Source: Bugula neritina | Taxonomy: Eukaryota; Bryozoa; Gymnolaemata; Cheilostomatida; Bugulidae | DNA: 64,000 nt | Assembly: GCA_964035545.1 (NCBI GenBank) | Contig: OZ037771.1 | Location: 14,201,633 to 14,265,632, forward strand | Direction: 5' to 3' | Shown here: piece after piece, positions 42,145-55,400 of the stretch | Layout: each line of letters starts with the position of its first letter | Position numbering within the stretch: position 1 is the stretch's first letter | Translations under genes and position numbers: made by a program | Notes under the pieces: generated by a model | The model's database searches: none | Told to the model about the DNA's origin: nothing | What the model saw: only the letters and a program-made list of their open reading frames with translations

Positions 42145-45100
42145 GTGTATATAGTTATGTATAGCCTAATGTTGTGTGCCTGTGCATGCATGTGCATGTG
42201 TGTGTGTATGTGTGTGTGCGTGCGTGCATACATGCATGCATGCGTGCGTGCGTGCGTGTGTATATAGTTGTGTATATATATAGTTGTGTATATATATAGT
42301 TGTGTATATATATAGTTATGTATATAGTTATGTATATATTTGTGTATATATTTGTGTATATAGTTATGTATATAGTTATATATATATTTGTGTATATATA
42401 TAGTTATGTATATAGTTATGTATATAGTTATGTATATATTTGTGTATATAGTTATGTATATAGTTATGTATATACAAATGTATTTGTGTATATAGTTATG
42501 TATATATTTGTGTAGCCTATATAGTTGTATATATTATAGCTATAGATCATGACTTATACATGGTTATGTAGGTGCAGTTATACCTATGTATATATAAGTA
42601 ATATATATAAGTAATATCTACATAAGCCTTTTGTCAAATTATATACAGTAACAGTTACACATAGCTACAATTTCACATATATACATTAGTTATATTTATA
42701 CTGCATATAGTAGTTATAGTTAATGTACTGTATATGCACTGTTATAGTTATGTCTAGTTACTGTTTTAGTTGAATAGCACTCACTTTGAGAACGTTTTGC
42801 GGGCAGACCTCCTTTGAGATGCTATTAACAGTACAATGATCAATTTGTTTCAGTACACTATCAGTTTCCTGTACACATCTGCATGAATTCCCACCGAGAC
42901 CGGAGTTTGTGACTTGTGTTTTGAATTTCATTGAGTCTGTTAGCACTTTATGCGAGTCAATCAAAGGAATTTTACTAGCTTATAGAGAAAAAGATCATTC
43001 ATCAAATATAATAAGAAATTTGTTAGTTCCTTACTGAAAAATTGCGAATCATTATTCTTTGATCCCAATGGAAATGAATTATAAGTACATCATGTACTCT
43101 TAGCTGGAGGTTTTGAAAGAGGCATTTCCTTTGTAGGAACTTCAAGAGAAATATTTGAGTCTGCAGAATTTTACGGATGATTTGAGACGAGAAACAAAGT
43201 CGTTACATAAGCATATCGAGGATCTTAACAAAAAGCATAAAAACGAGTTAAAAGCACAGGTTTGTTATACTTATCAAAATTTATCTAGTTTTTAAGCACC
43301 TTTCATCAGCTAAATTATGTAACGAACAAATTTTAAATTAAAGCTAAAAACTGTAACGTTTTTGCATTAATGAAAACATGCTTGTTAGTGTGGAAATAAA
43401 CTGCTGTGTAGTTCATGGGTTGCTGTGATAATATTGCTGCCTATTAACAAGGCATCTATAGTTCATATTAACATGAAGCAAGAACCTCTATTGTTGTAAA
43501 TTTCCCTATTTTAGTTTATTGAACTGCATAACGAGGAGTATAGCATAGAATCATCTCCCCTTTCTATGAGATAAATAAAATTACCATATAATGATAAACG
43601 AGCAACCGCTTAAAGTTATTCAAAAAGAAAGAAATGCTTAAATTTACCCAGCGGCCCCGTGGTGTAATGGTTAGCACACTTGCTTACAAGCCATAGGACT
43701 CGGGTTCGATTCCCAGTGTGGGCAAAATTATTTTCCACATAATAATAGTTTTTCAACATTACCAATCCTTTATAAGCTACATAATGTTGTTACGGGTTCC
43801 TGTGATTCAAAACTTGTAGGTAGATTTCAATATGGCCAATGACAGACACTTGACTAGACTGAATGAGAAAGCCGACGATGCAGGTAGTATTCTAGACAAT
43901 CTACACATGGAGTTGAAAGGGGTGCTGGCGGACGGTTATCAGACTAAAGCCACAATCACAGACTACCAGAACCTTCAGAATAACTTTGATCTGCTTTGCG
44001 CACATTACAGGTACGGGTACATTGTATAAGACTGCTCGAGGGTTACTGTGATACGACTTAACTGAAGGCAAGGGTAACTTAACCGCATAGCCATTGTAAA
44101 TTGCTCATAAAGTAGTATTGTGATATACTTTCATAGCTACAATACGACAAAGAGTAGAGTCAATGTAGTTTCTGTAGATCTAACTGCAAATAACAAATAT
44201 AGTCACTGTGATAGAATCGTATATTGTTTGAAGAACGACTTATATTTTAGTTGTTACTCTGTTTTACAATTTTATACTTATTATTTTTTTAGTATTGTCT
44301 ATTTATTTGAACAATGAGTTTGATGTAGACTAGATAATATGGGGTGTCATCTATGTAGTGTTGAGATTACCCAGTAGCCCAGCGGTGTAATGGTTAGCTC
44401 GCCTGTTTTCAAACCAGAGATCTTGGGTTCAAATCCCAGTGGGGGCAAAATTATTTTACAACCCAAAAGGTGACAACTTGTGCCTATAGTATTAGATTAG
44501 GGAGGCTGCAACTAAGATATTTTGCATGATTTGTAGAAAATTAGCTGCGCTGGTCGAGCACTTCCGTGATGAGAGACACTACATGTCTCACCAAATCATT
44601 GGTGTCGCTGTCCTAGATAAAGCTGACTTTAAAGAAGACTTTAGAGCTTATATTTTGAAAAATGAAGAAGAATTTACGAGACTCAGAACTCAGATTGCTA
44701 AGCTGACTCAATCGCTGACTTCTACAGCTACAAAATTGAGGGTGAGTTTGAAGTTTTACAGTAACTTGAAACTTTAAAGTGTGTCTCATGTTAGCTCAAA
44801 ATATTATTTGAAGATAATTTTCAAAGTAATTTAGTAATCAAATTGAAAATTCATTATATAAAATAAGTTTGCAAAGATGCACTGAAGTTTTCATTCAGAA
44901 GCAGTATTGGAAAAATTTTAATAGCTCAAGTTTGTTAATTTTTCCTAATAAATTTTTGTTGTGGTTAAAATTCTCATGAGAATATAGCTTCTTTTGGTAA
45001 CTTTTAAACTGAAGCACAAGCTCTTTTTAATTTATTCAAAACTGCACCTATACTTCAAAGGATTTTTGTATATCAAATTTGCTATTTAGAAGAATTGTGC

Positions 45101-47830
45101 AGTTTTGGTACCTTCGGAGCTTATACTTTTCCTTTTAAAACTAAGTTTGAAAAAGCTACCAGCTACTGTATAAGATTTGAGACAAGACTAATGGTTTACA
45201 GCATTACTCTGAGAAAACCAAAATGTTGCAACTTCTGTTGCCGATGTTTTTCAGGATTTAGAAATAGCGCATAAGAGAATAGAAAATGGAGAGGCAGTGA
45301 TTGATTCTAACACAGCAAAGCTGGTGGCCCTGGAAGAAGAAAACGAAAAGAACAAAGCAGCTATTATTAGTAAAGATGACACAATACTGGTGAGGAAACA
45401 TCTAGAAATTTCAATTGTAAAATAATCATAGATTCTCTTGTTGAATATCAATTCCTGTATCTTTGTTGTGCATATACAGTTAATATAAGTGGTACTTTTC
45501 AACTTTTGTTTAATCAGCTTTATTGTCAAACTGTACTGTAGCAGTACCATACAGTAGCAACACTATACAATAGTGATTTTATTGTGTAGTAAAACAGTAA
45601 GCTTTTTTGACATGCTAACAACTATAAAAATAGTGTTAATATATTTAATCATAATATTTCATGATGAGTAACAGCTGATGGAGAATAAAACATGGCAGAT
45701 TGCAAGCTAGTAGTTGACAAGTAAAAAGAGCGAGAATATTACAAACTAGCAAGTTTAGCATATATAGCAATGTACAGATAGATGTATAACATTTGAAATT
45801 TCTTTGAAATGTAGCTTTGTTTCTACAGTAAAAAAATTGCTGTGCTTGTCTTTATTTAAAATTTTGGTTCGCAGGCTTTGGAAAAGCAGCTAAAGTCTCT
45901 GAACAGTAAATTCAAATCTCTGGAGACGGTTCTGCAGGAGAGTCAGCAGAACGAGAGACACTTGAATGACGCTGTTGAGGCAGCAGCTAAATCGGCAGCT
46001 GTAGTAACGGCAGCGGGAAATTCTGAGCAAGAGAAGACAACTCTGCCTGAGAATCAAGACTCTGAAGTTGGAGATGTCCCAGTACCTCCCCCACCTACCC
46101 AGTACCATCAGAGTTTGAAAATCAGGTTAGCTTGATAGTATTTTTTGAAGGCATCAACAATTTAGGAGTTATCCGATCATTAATTTCAACAGTTTGTCGT
46201 GTAATAAATTTTTGGCAGTAATAATTGAATTTCATGTTAAAATAAGCTTTCTTTGAAATTTATATTGAGCAAAATTCCAATAGTCTTGTTAATTGAATTC
46301 TTTGTTAAGAACAAATCTCATTTGTTCCACACACTGCCGTTAGAACCAATTACAACTTGTTTATACAAATTATTGCTGTGTTGTCTTTGTAACAAGATTA
46401 TATTATATTATATTATATTATATTATATTATATTAAATTATATTATATTATATTATTATATTATATTATAATATATTATATTATTATATTATATTATATT
46501 ATATTATATTATATTATAATATTATATTATATTATATTATTATATTATAATATTATATTATATTATATTATATTATGCTATATTATATTATTTTATATTA
46601 TATTATATTATATTATTTTATTTTATATTATATTATGTTACCTTATACTATATTATATTATTTTATATTATATTTGTGATGTTTGTATTTCAGTACAATA
46701 CACAAGGCCACTAGCTGTTCACAAATTTCAGTACATCAGGCCTCCCCCCCCCCCAGTTTATAATTCCTTTGTATAAACAGCAGCAACTCAATAGAGAATT
46801 ATAGCAATATTTTTATCTGATAATCATAAATGAGAAACAAAATTCTATTTTCTATGCTTATTAAAAGATTTCTACAATTTTCTCAACCTAAATTTAGCTA
46901 GCAAAGCTCAACAATAGAGCATAACTCCTAATATTTCTTTGCTATATATGTGCTAATGTTTCCACGTGCTGTTTAGAAACAAGTCGTTTGATGGTTCGGC
47001 TGCCGGCAGCAACTCTTATCTCCTGAAGAAACGAGGCTCGGGTCCTATTTATCTGATGGATGAAGACAGGGAGGAGGTCAACAAGGAGAAAATCAGTAAC
47101 CGATTTATTGAAAAGTGAGTCATAATATAAATATAGGATATAAATAATATATATTTAAATATAGGATATAAGTAGCATATATTTAAAGATATGCGACTTT
47201 TATAGCATATATATTTAAATATGAGGCATAAATAATATATTTAAATAAAGATATGTCAATGTTCGGTGAAATGCATTATGATTGTTATTGCTCATTGTTC
47301 TAATATACATGGAATAAGTTCATAAATGTGAAGGTAATGATAGGAGTTGCTTTCTCTTCGAGTTAGCTGTTGAAAGAGCCATGCAATGTGTACGCTATAA
47401 AGTTATAATATTCGTTTTTCAATAAGATCAATTACATGGGTGTAATTAGTCAGCTAATGACAGTCTAACCCTTAGTTACTGGCAACTGAGTCTCTTATAA
47501 GTTGTATTTTAATGCAATAGTCTAGATAGATAGCCAATCAGAAGGCTTGTAGGAGAGTCATTAACCAATGACATCTAGCTATAAAGCCATCACTTTAATA
47601 ACACTAAAAGCCAGCTACATAACAAGTATGTAGTTATATGCATTGTCTATTACTTTGGTAATTGCTATTGTAGGACTTCTGATCCCATAAAGTTTAAGCA
47701 CCCTCCCAGTTTACCAGCAAAGAGCAAAGCTACGGCAGCGACTAACTATAGTAAAAGATTGGCAGCATCCAAGGCTCTGAAGCAGAACAAAACAGGAGCT
47801 CTTCCAGCCACTTTGCTAAAAATGAAGTAA
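38720..47830 (+). CDS. CARD domain plus long coiled-coil protein
   Basis: Eleven exons: 38720-38872, 40449-40584, 40970-41091, 41665-41802, 43137-43259, 43820-44010, 44537-44741, 45255-45389, 45875-46125, 46977-47114, 47674-47830. They total 1,749 nt (582 aa plus stop), GT-AG and in phase at all ten junctions. Residues ~5-97 (exons 1-2) read as a CARD, a six-helix adaptor fold: YRQVIESYQSLLEKNLI, GVFSEPLLNDI, KMVELLMTR, GFRKFVDVLE, LSDCLREA. Residues ~140-440 are mainly coiled coil (QKQIEQLWQFEEEEKIREK, ALEKQLKSLNSKFKSLE). The tail is Pro- then Lys-rich with no domain seen. CARD-coiled-coil layout recalls CARD9/CARMA adaptors, which scaffold immune signalling. Orthology is not claimed, and the CARD sequence is equally like apoptotic adaptors. 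Confidence 0.85.
40095..40440. repeat. Pentanucleotide microsatellite (ATATT with ATATC/GTATC variants)
   Basis: About 70 five-base units. Blocks of ATATT alternate with short ATATC and GTATC blocks in a recurring order (C-type block, GTATC, then ATATT block), giving a higher-order periodicity. The array ends nine bases before CARD exon 2 begins, inside the acceptor region. Confidence 0.95.
40590..40725. repeat. 20-bp tandem repeat beside a splice donor
   Basis: About seven copies of 'ctctgaggctatattctatt' begin just after the donor of CARD exon 2 (40584|gtactc). Later copies are more diverged. Confidence 0.85.
42000..42530. repeat. Compound (CA)n, (TATAGTTG)n and (AT)n array with large inverted repeat
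   Basis: Alternating CA/TG-rich and 'tatatagttgtgta' sequence. Arms at about 42021-42085 and 42133-42202 are reverse complements, including the unique word 'aacattaggctatacataac', around an (AT)n centre. The right side continues as 'gttatgtatatatttgtgta' repeats. It is in intron 4 of the CARD gene. Confidence 0.85.
43645..43735 (+). mobile_element. Short tRNA-like SINE, family B, copy 1
   Basis: tRNA-like domain 43653-43724 with A-box GTGGTGTAATGGTTAGC and B-box GGGTTCGATTCCC, flanked by 'tacccag' and 'gcaaaattatttt'. The acceptor stem pairs at only four positions, and no good anticodon stem forms, so it is not called a tRNA gene. Confidence 0.7.
44368..44457 (+). mobile_element. Short tRNA-like SINE, family B, copy 2
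   Basis: Same layout: 'tacccagtag', A-box CGGTGTAATGGTTAGC, B-box GGGTTCAAATCCC, then 'gggggcaaaattatttt'. It lies 0.7 kb after copy 1, in the next intron of the CARD gene. Confidence 0.7.
46398..46672. repeat. TATTA pentanucleotide microsatellite
   Basis: Long run of TATTA with phase slips and a few TTTTA variants, in intron 9 of the CARD gene, followed at 46743 by a poly-C run. Confidence 0.95.
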
Positions 47831-49440
47831 AGCTCTGACCTGACTAGAAGTAAAAGGAATCAGTAGTAATTGAATTGAGCTACAGCTTTGTTGAAGTGAA
47901 ATGTTGGGATAATACTGAGCTAGTCTTATGTTCCATTTAATATAGAGTTAGATGCAGTAATGGAAAATTTGAGAACAGCCTGTATTTTAGATTAGAAATG
48001 CAGCAAAAGAAGTTATGTTCTTGCAATAATTTCAACTCTCGTCCCAAACCATAATTTAATAAAATAATTAAAGAACTTAGGCTGTCTCAATTTCTCCACT
48101 ACTGCTGCTAAATGTTTAAATGTACAAGAGACGACAACTTTAAATATATTTTATTACCTAATGATTTCTCAATTACATACAAAAGACTTTTTAGGATGCA
48201 GATTTCAATTTCCATGTTGTTTTGCTTTTGTTCTGTCATTTTAAAATCGTATGTCAATTATCTGTGATTCCGCCCAACTAATTGAGAGTTGTGCTCTCTT
48301 TGTACAAGGATTTTATTGGAAAACTTTTATGTTAGTAACCACTCAACACTAGAGAGTATGGATTTATAGGCTGCAGATAAAACTGTGAGTGCAAAGATCC
48401 TGTCCATGTATTGAGTGCTTTCAACTGCAAATCTATACATTACATCTGCTGTAATATTATATTCAGCATACATTCGCACTTTGTGTTCGGAGTTGCTTTT
48501 CCTTTGATTATTAAATACGGGAAAACAACTCTGTATGCATGATGCTTTATTAGGTAATTATTATTTTAGTTTTAGTTTAGTTTTGATGTGATCAGTATTT
48601 TTGTTATAAGAAGTATATTTTATAATTTATAGAGTCAACACCTGGTTTAGAGACATTGTGCAGTTCTTGCTGCTATAAATAATTTTATAGAGCTCACAAT
48701 GCCTTACCTTTCCGAATCAATAAGTATAACCTAACGTATATATTATAAAATATGTCTGTATTAGAGTAGAATAGATAAATATATGTTATTTATTCATATT
48801 TTGTGTCAAAATAATATTAAATCACAATAAAAAAAGTTATATTAAAGACAAACGGCTACTATTATGTATAATATTGTGTTAATAAGTAATTGAATACTAA
48901 CTATATCATTGTAACCACTATGAGTATGATATGACACTATGATACTGTAAGAGCTAAGGCTATGTGAAAAATGGCCATAACTCCTGAGACATTGTGACAA
49001 TTCACACTCATAGTAAACATATACACTCCTAGCAAAGTCATGATATTAAATTGCACCTAACAATTTGATGTACAATGTTTATATAAACTGGAATGCAAAT
49101 AACTTCTCTATTAACAGTTCCCTTTCTTAATTGGCAACAGCAAAATACATCATAATAGAATATAAACTAAGTAGTGATATCAATGTTATTTTCTATTCTA
49201 GCTTGTTATTATAACGGCAGGTAAAGAAACCATTGTCCAACATACAAAGCATCACAAACCTATAGTATGATAAAATGAGCATTTGATTTGGAAGTTGTCT
49301 AATTACTAACTACAGTAGAACAAAGAAGTAGACTGAGATTCTAACTCCCTGTAGCAGCACCTTTTCACAAACTATGGTCAGCAGGCTACAGCACTAGAGT
49401 TACCCCTGAATATATACTAGAGTTTGGAGTTATTATCTCA
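47831..49440. other. Convergent 3' intergenic region, CARD and Ig genes
   Basis: No further coding sequence was found. AATAAA-type signals for the CARD gene occur at about 48058 and 48826. The sequence is AT-rich and unique. Confidence 0.5.
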
Positions 49441-52400
49441 CTAGATCTCGCCATCTCCGCTGTACTCTGGCATGGAATCTACTTGACAGGGCCGACCTGG
49501 TTGACATATACTAATTTTAATTCCGCCTCTTCGACTCTTCAAGGCGGCTGATTGGCCAATGTCCTCGTCATCAGATGGCATTGATCCGCCCACACTTGCT
49601 GCCACACCTTCAAACAGATCGAGCAAAACTTTATGCAAAGGGAGAATAACTCTTAAAAGTCATTAAATAATATTCATGTATGAGTTTGCACTGCTGATGA
49701 ACATGCTGTAGTTCTTTCATAATATCATAGTACCATATGATGAAACATGATACGGAATATAATATTATAGTGAAGAGTTTACCCAGTGTTCCCCCCCTCC
49801 CACCGTGGTGTAATGGTAAGCACACTTGCGAGTGAGCCAGAGGTCTTGGGTTCAAATCCCAGTGGGGATCAATTTTTTTTTCTAGCTATTTCGGCCTTTA
49901 GCAAAGTGTAGTAGTAGTACTCTGAGAGGCCAGGGGAGCCTGAAAACCGAAGGAGTAGTAGATAGGCCAGTGAAGTTCAGTGAACTGGGTGGGATGTAGT
50001 GCTGTAATCACCCAGTAGTCCCTGTGGTGCATTGGCTAACACAATTGCCCCCCCCCCCCCAGTGGAGGCAATTAATTTTCAAATATTATAGGTAAACTTA
50101 TGAAATATGTTTATGAGAGTCATAGCTAATTTTTACCTCGTATAGCAAAGTCCTGTTGCTGTGTCCCTGCATCATTAACTGCTTTACATTGATATCTTCC
50201 TGCATCATATCTTTGAAAGTTCTTAACAGTCAGTTTAGAGATCACTGCATTGTCCTTATAAGCTGGCTCGTAAGACTATAGAACAAAGAAAACTTCACAG
50301 AATTGATGCAAATAATCAAATGCAAACAAACAAAGAACAAAAATGTCTAATTTTAAAAATTATGTTTAATTTATTGACAAAATCTATAAAATTAAAGTCT
50401 ATAAACTAATTTTGAAGTAAAAATTGAATATGATGAAAATACTCACTGTGATTATGTATTTGTAAGAATTGCTTAGGAGTCTGCCATCTTTTAGCCACTG
50501 GACAGTAGGGGTGGGTATTCCACCGGTCTCGCACCTTAAATCAACATCCTCTCCATAAGTTGGATCTTTGTTATATTGTGCTAGCAGGGAGTCTACTTTG
50601 AAGTCAGAGATGAAGGCATCGATGGGCCAGGGGCGCTCTAAAATGTAAAATATTGTAAATTATGTAAAACTACTTTCTAGCAATAGTTATTTGAACTTAG
50701 GTCCAGGCATGTATGTTTTATTTTAATTTATAATTTGTTTTTGTAAACAAAAGACACCAAAAGTTATTAAAACTTAAGTTTAAATATCGGCATATTGCAA
50801 TTTTTCTCTACTTTAGGTAATCATTGCGTAGGAACTACAATGTTAGACAGATGAGTTTTGATGCAGTTATCAATGGAAATATGTAACAATAATTAATGAA
50901 AATATCAACTGGTTATTGAATTATTGTACAAATCTATATTTATTGCATTAGCCCTTGCGATATAATTTTTTGCAAACTGTAATATTAAAAAGAGGCTGTA
51001 TTGCAGTTCCTCGTATAGAACAAGGTGATGATGCAATTTCCTGAGTCCCTAAATGCTAACTGAAACTAATTAGTTAGGCTTATCCAGTACAAAGATCTTG
51101 CGCTGATTAAATAGATATAAGGCTATATCAAGTTTTATTAAATTAAAGGGCGTTGCTCATCCCACCCATACAATAGCTAGCTGTTAAGGACAGACATGCT
51201 TCTAAGTGCAGACAAAGTAGAAATAAACTTAATAAGTTACTTTCATACACGTGTAGCTCATATAACTCATTAATTCTGCACATATGCTTAAAGACAATAG
51301 AATAACTGGGGCCAAACTTTGCCAATTGTTCTCTTAGAACTTCTTAATACTAATTTGCTGCCAAAACTCCTCTTAGTTACATGTAATTGAAATTTTTGTT
51401 GGCAGCGCTAAACACACCCTGGCATTGCATACCTTCAACTTATTTGTTTATTTATATTCTCATTCCTTGAAGTAATAATTTTGCATTTTAATGTTTAAAC
51501 TATTAGATGTTCATTGAAGAAAGCCAGTGACCAAGCTGTATGATCAAGCGCACAGGTGTGGTTTGTTTAGTGGTTATGAATTGTACCAGCTTACCCTTGA
51601 CAATAACATTGAAATGTCTTCTGATAGGAGAGCCGAAACCAATCTCTACATGACATGTGTAAATGCCTGCCTGGTTTCCTTGAATGTTTCTAATGATCAG
51701 GTTTCTTCCCTAAAATATGGATCTAAGTCTTAGTTCTAGCTGTTAAACTTTTGCTACAGTTTTTTCCTTTATGCTATTAGTGAACACTGTAATAGATCTT
51801 AAAGATATTTTTGAGTTACAAAATTTGTAATTTACTTTTGACTGAAGTTGAGGTAACTTACTGCTGTACAGTGCAACATAATTATAAATACTATAAAATT
51901 TAATTCATGGACCACAAAGTGTATTATAAATATAAGCATGAGTATAATTATATCTGATTGCCTCTAATACATAATGTTAATGTATTTTAGTGTTGTAAAG
52001 TATACTGCAGTGTAAAAAATACATCATATAACTTACCGCTACTCTATCGAAGCCTCTTGTAACATCTATATTGTTTCCTGTAGCATCCTTAGCAGTCCAC
52101 CAAACTTTTAGACTCGGGTCTTGGGGCTGACAAAATAGACTGAGCTCTTCTCCGGACTTGAGGGCATTTTCCTTCGGCGACATGGCTATCCCATCGCTCT
52201 TTGCTTCTACACAAGTTAATTCATTTATTTCAATGCAGTTTCTATACAGAGTTGTTTTGGCTCTAGCTAACTCTTGAATGTCTAGCTTTAGGGGAAAGAC
52301 AGCAAATGAGCTTACCTTTGACTTCTAGAGCTGTAAACCTTGTTTCTGTGCCAGTAATTGTTGGTAGACTACACTTGAACTTGCCGGCATCGGATGGCAG

Positions 52401-55400
52401 CACATTTTTGATAACAAGAACAGAGAAAGTGTTGTCAGGAAAGGTGACAACTCTCAATCTGTCGTCTGGAATTCTAACCTGAGTTCCTGCGGCCATGATG
52501 ACGGGTCGGTCACTGCTCCTCTCTGGCAACTTTGTCCACCAAATCTGTAACATAGGGCTATGCAATGATTTTCACTTACTTTGCTATAGCTGAGTGAAAT
52601 CTCAAACTAAAGCTGACCCGCTCAGTTTAGAAACACTTATAAGTTTGATCTATAAATAGGACGTTATATTATGACTAGTTAATATAGACTTTGGTTTTAA
52701 GCAAAAGTATGTCTTTAGGTCGTAAGTTAGGTCAGTTACACGCATTCTATAGCTTCATCTCCCCTTCTTATAACTGCTTGATTAGTTGAAGCAATTTCTA
52801 TGCGAAAAATTCTGTTGAAAAGATTATCACCCCAAAAAACATCAGAGACTGCTATTCTAAGCTTTTGCTTGTAATTACTTCTCATTGTGATATAACTTGC
52901 TTTTTGTTGTAAAGCTCAGTCAAATATTTAAGTTCTTTTGAGTCATACGGAGTGTTGCATAACAAAACAAAGACAGTCTGCTGAATCTATTCATCTCGCA
53001 TTCTCTAGGATAGTATTTCGCTAACGAAATGTGACTTTTTATTTTTTAAACTTGTAAATTGAATCTCCCAGATAATGTTCCCAATTTTAACTGAGAGGGT
53101 TTTTTGGGCCCTGGACTCTCGAAAAATTCTTTTGTAAGTTGAGTCTTTGTATTTATCAACACATAATTGTTGGCATTTTTAAGCACAAAAGATTTGTTTA
53201 TAGTGACTAATTAGTAGAAGTGTTTAAGTCCAGTGAGTTGAACAGACAATGAGCTGAGGCATGCAGTTGCTTGTGAAAGGTTTACAACAATAACAATCAC
53301 TCATAAATTTGGTGTATGAGAAATGCAACTCTGATATCACAAAAACAATGCTCGGCCAAACCTAGTTAAGGTGGCATACTCATACCCTAGATATGAAATA
53401 CCACCTTGCTAGTCGTGTTCGCACACCCTTAATAGAAGTAATTATATTTTGTAATTATTGCTCAAAAATTAAAATATAAGTTAATAATTTATTAAACTTG
53501 TTTGTTTTGCTGATGGTAACTACATTGACAGGTGCTTTCGGCAACCTGTTGGCATGTGCCCCATAAGCAAGTATTAAACAGGTGCATGCAAGTTCCCTTT
53601 AAACTACAGCTGAGCGCTACGTTGGCAAGGCCACCCACCGTTGACTAGTGCTTTCAGCATCACCTGACTGGGGTACAATTTAAAAATTGTTTTTATAATA
53701 ACTAACCGATGATTTCTTATGTTCTTAAATACAAATATTTCTAAAAGTATGAATTCTGCTGAATGAAAATTGAACGCTGCCAAAAAGTTACCTGAAACAG
53801 TCATTTGTTATACAGTAATCCAAAATGCTAACATATGAAGTTTACTTTGTATTGCTTTAAACTGTGATATAAAGTTTTTCAATTTAATGTGGTTATAGAT
53901 TGTTTATTTTATGTTCGTAAAGTTATAGTTGTGGATAGGTAAATGATAGAAGTAGCTGTAATGTTTTATATCTTGACTGTTAATAAAATTTAAGCTGAAG
54001 AAATTACTGATAGCCCAAGATTAAAATTTGTTGATCCATATTAAGGACACGTTACTAACCTTAGCCTGTTGATAAACTCCTATCTGAGTGATGTCATCAA
54101 AGGCGCAGTGAACGATGGCTGTCTCCCCAACATGCGCCACTTCCGTCACCAAACTCTCTTCTTCGGTGGCCAACGGAATTCTGGACTCAATGTTGATTTT
54201 ATTTGGATTTGACTTTTTGACAAAATCTTCTTTCTTTGGTTTTGCTAAAACATGAAAATTTAAAATCTCACGCACGCATTGTTTTTAGTCATAAACATTG
54301 CCACCCATGCTTTATAATACGCATTGAGTTGCTCCATGAGAAATCGTGTAGGGATATTGTTTAGTGGTAGTGAAGCAGAGTAAAGGTTAGTGAACTGAAA
54401 GGCACGGCCTAGCAACCAGGTACAACTACAAACATCAGTTTAAGTTTGTAAGTCATGCATGATTCAACTTAAACTTACTTATTTTGAGTCAAGAATGTGG
54501 AATATTGTTTTCTAAATTAAGAATTATTTCTGGTTGGCTTGTTGCAGGTGTTGAGGAATAAAAAACTAAAGTTGAAGGTTTCAGATTATGTAAGAAAGCA
54601 AATACCAGTGAAATGAGACAAGTTATCAAATGAACCCCCATATGCAATACATTTGTAGTGATGTAAAAGGTTTGCAAAGCAAATTTTCTGAGGCCAACAA
54701 AATGCAATGGTTGTAACATGTTTTTGCAAAAGTGCTTTTAAAAGCATTTAAGTACTGTTATTATAAAAGTTGCAACTATAAAAATGTCCTACCAAAATAG
54801 CTAAAACAATTAATTTTTACCAACTAATTAAACAGCGATCGCATTAGGCAAGCACCTATATAAATATTGCTGATAATTTCGTCATAATTTAATCTTTGAC
54901 AAGACAAAACTTTGCTGTAAATTGGAGTAACTGAACCAAAAGTCCCGATTGCTAGACAGGTAAAACGAGTGCATTCATTAGAGCTATAGGTCTCAGATAT
55001 TTCAATTACTAAGCATTATTTGGGTTACGCAATTCCTGATTACTCATGCATAGCATTGTACATATTTCCTATTGTTGTTTAATCAAAATGATTGAATACA
55101 TCGACTCAACTTCGTTTAAGCAACAGTAGAGAAAACCTAACACACCTCATATCTAGAGACACCATCCAGGGTTTCATTTTACTCTTTCAGGTTAAAAGTT
55201 TAACAAATTAATTTCTGAATAGCTGCATAGAACCAAATTTTATGTCTTGCCTGGGGCAAAGTTGGGGTGGGTACCAGGTGCTGCCTCAATAATTTAAAGT
55301 GCTTTTAGAGGTTTTTTAGCAAGATCACTATTTGATACTTGGTACAACACCATGTTAATATAATAAAGATTATAGCATTTAATTGCCCATATAGTGTATG

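Noticed and set aside
41994-42515. Several open frames on both strands
   Set aside because: They read through CA/TG and TATAGTTG repeats and have no independent support.
43653-43724. tRNA gene candidate
   Set aside because: A and B boxes are present, but the acceptor stem pairs at only four positions, no good anticodon arm forms, and the same flanks occur in three other copies; SINE is the better call.
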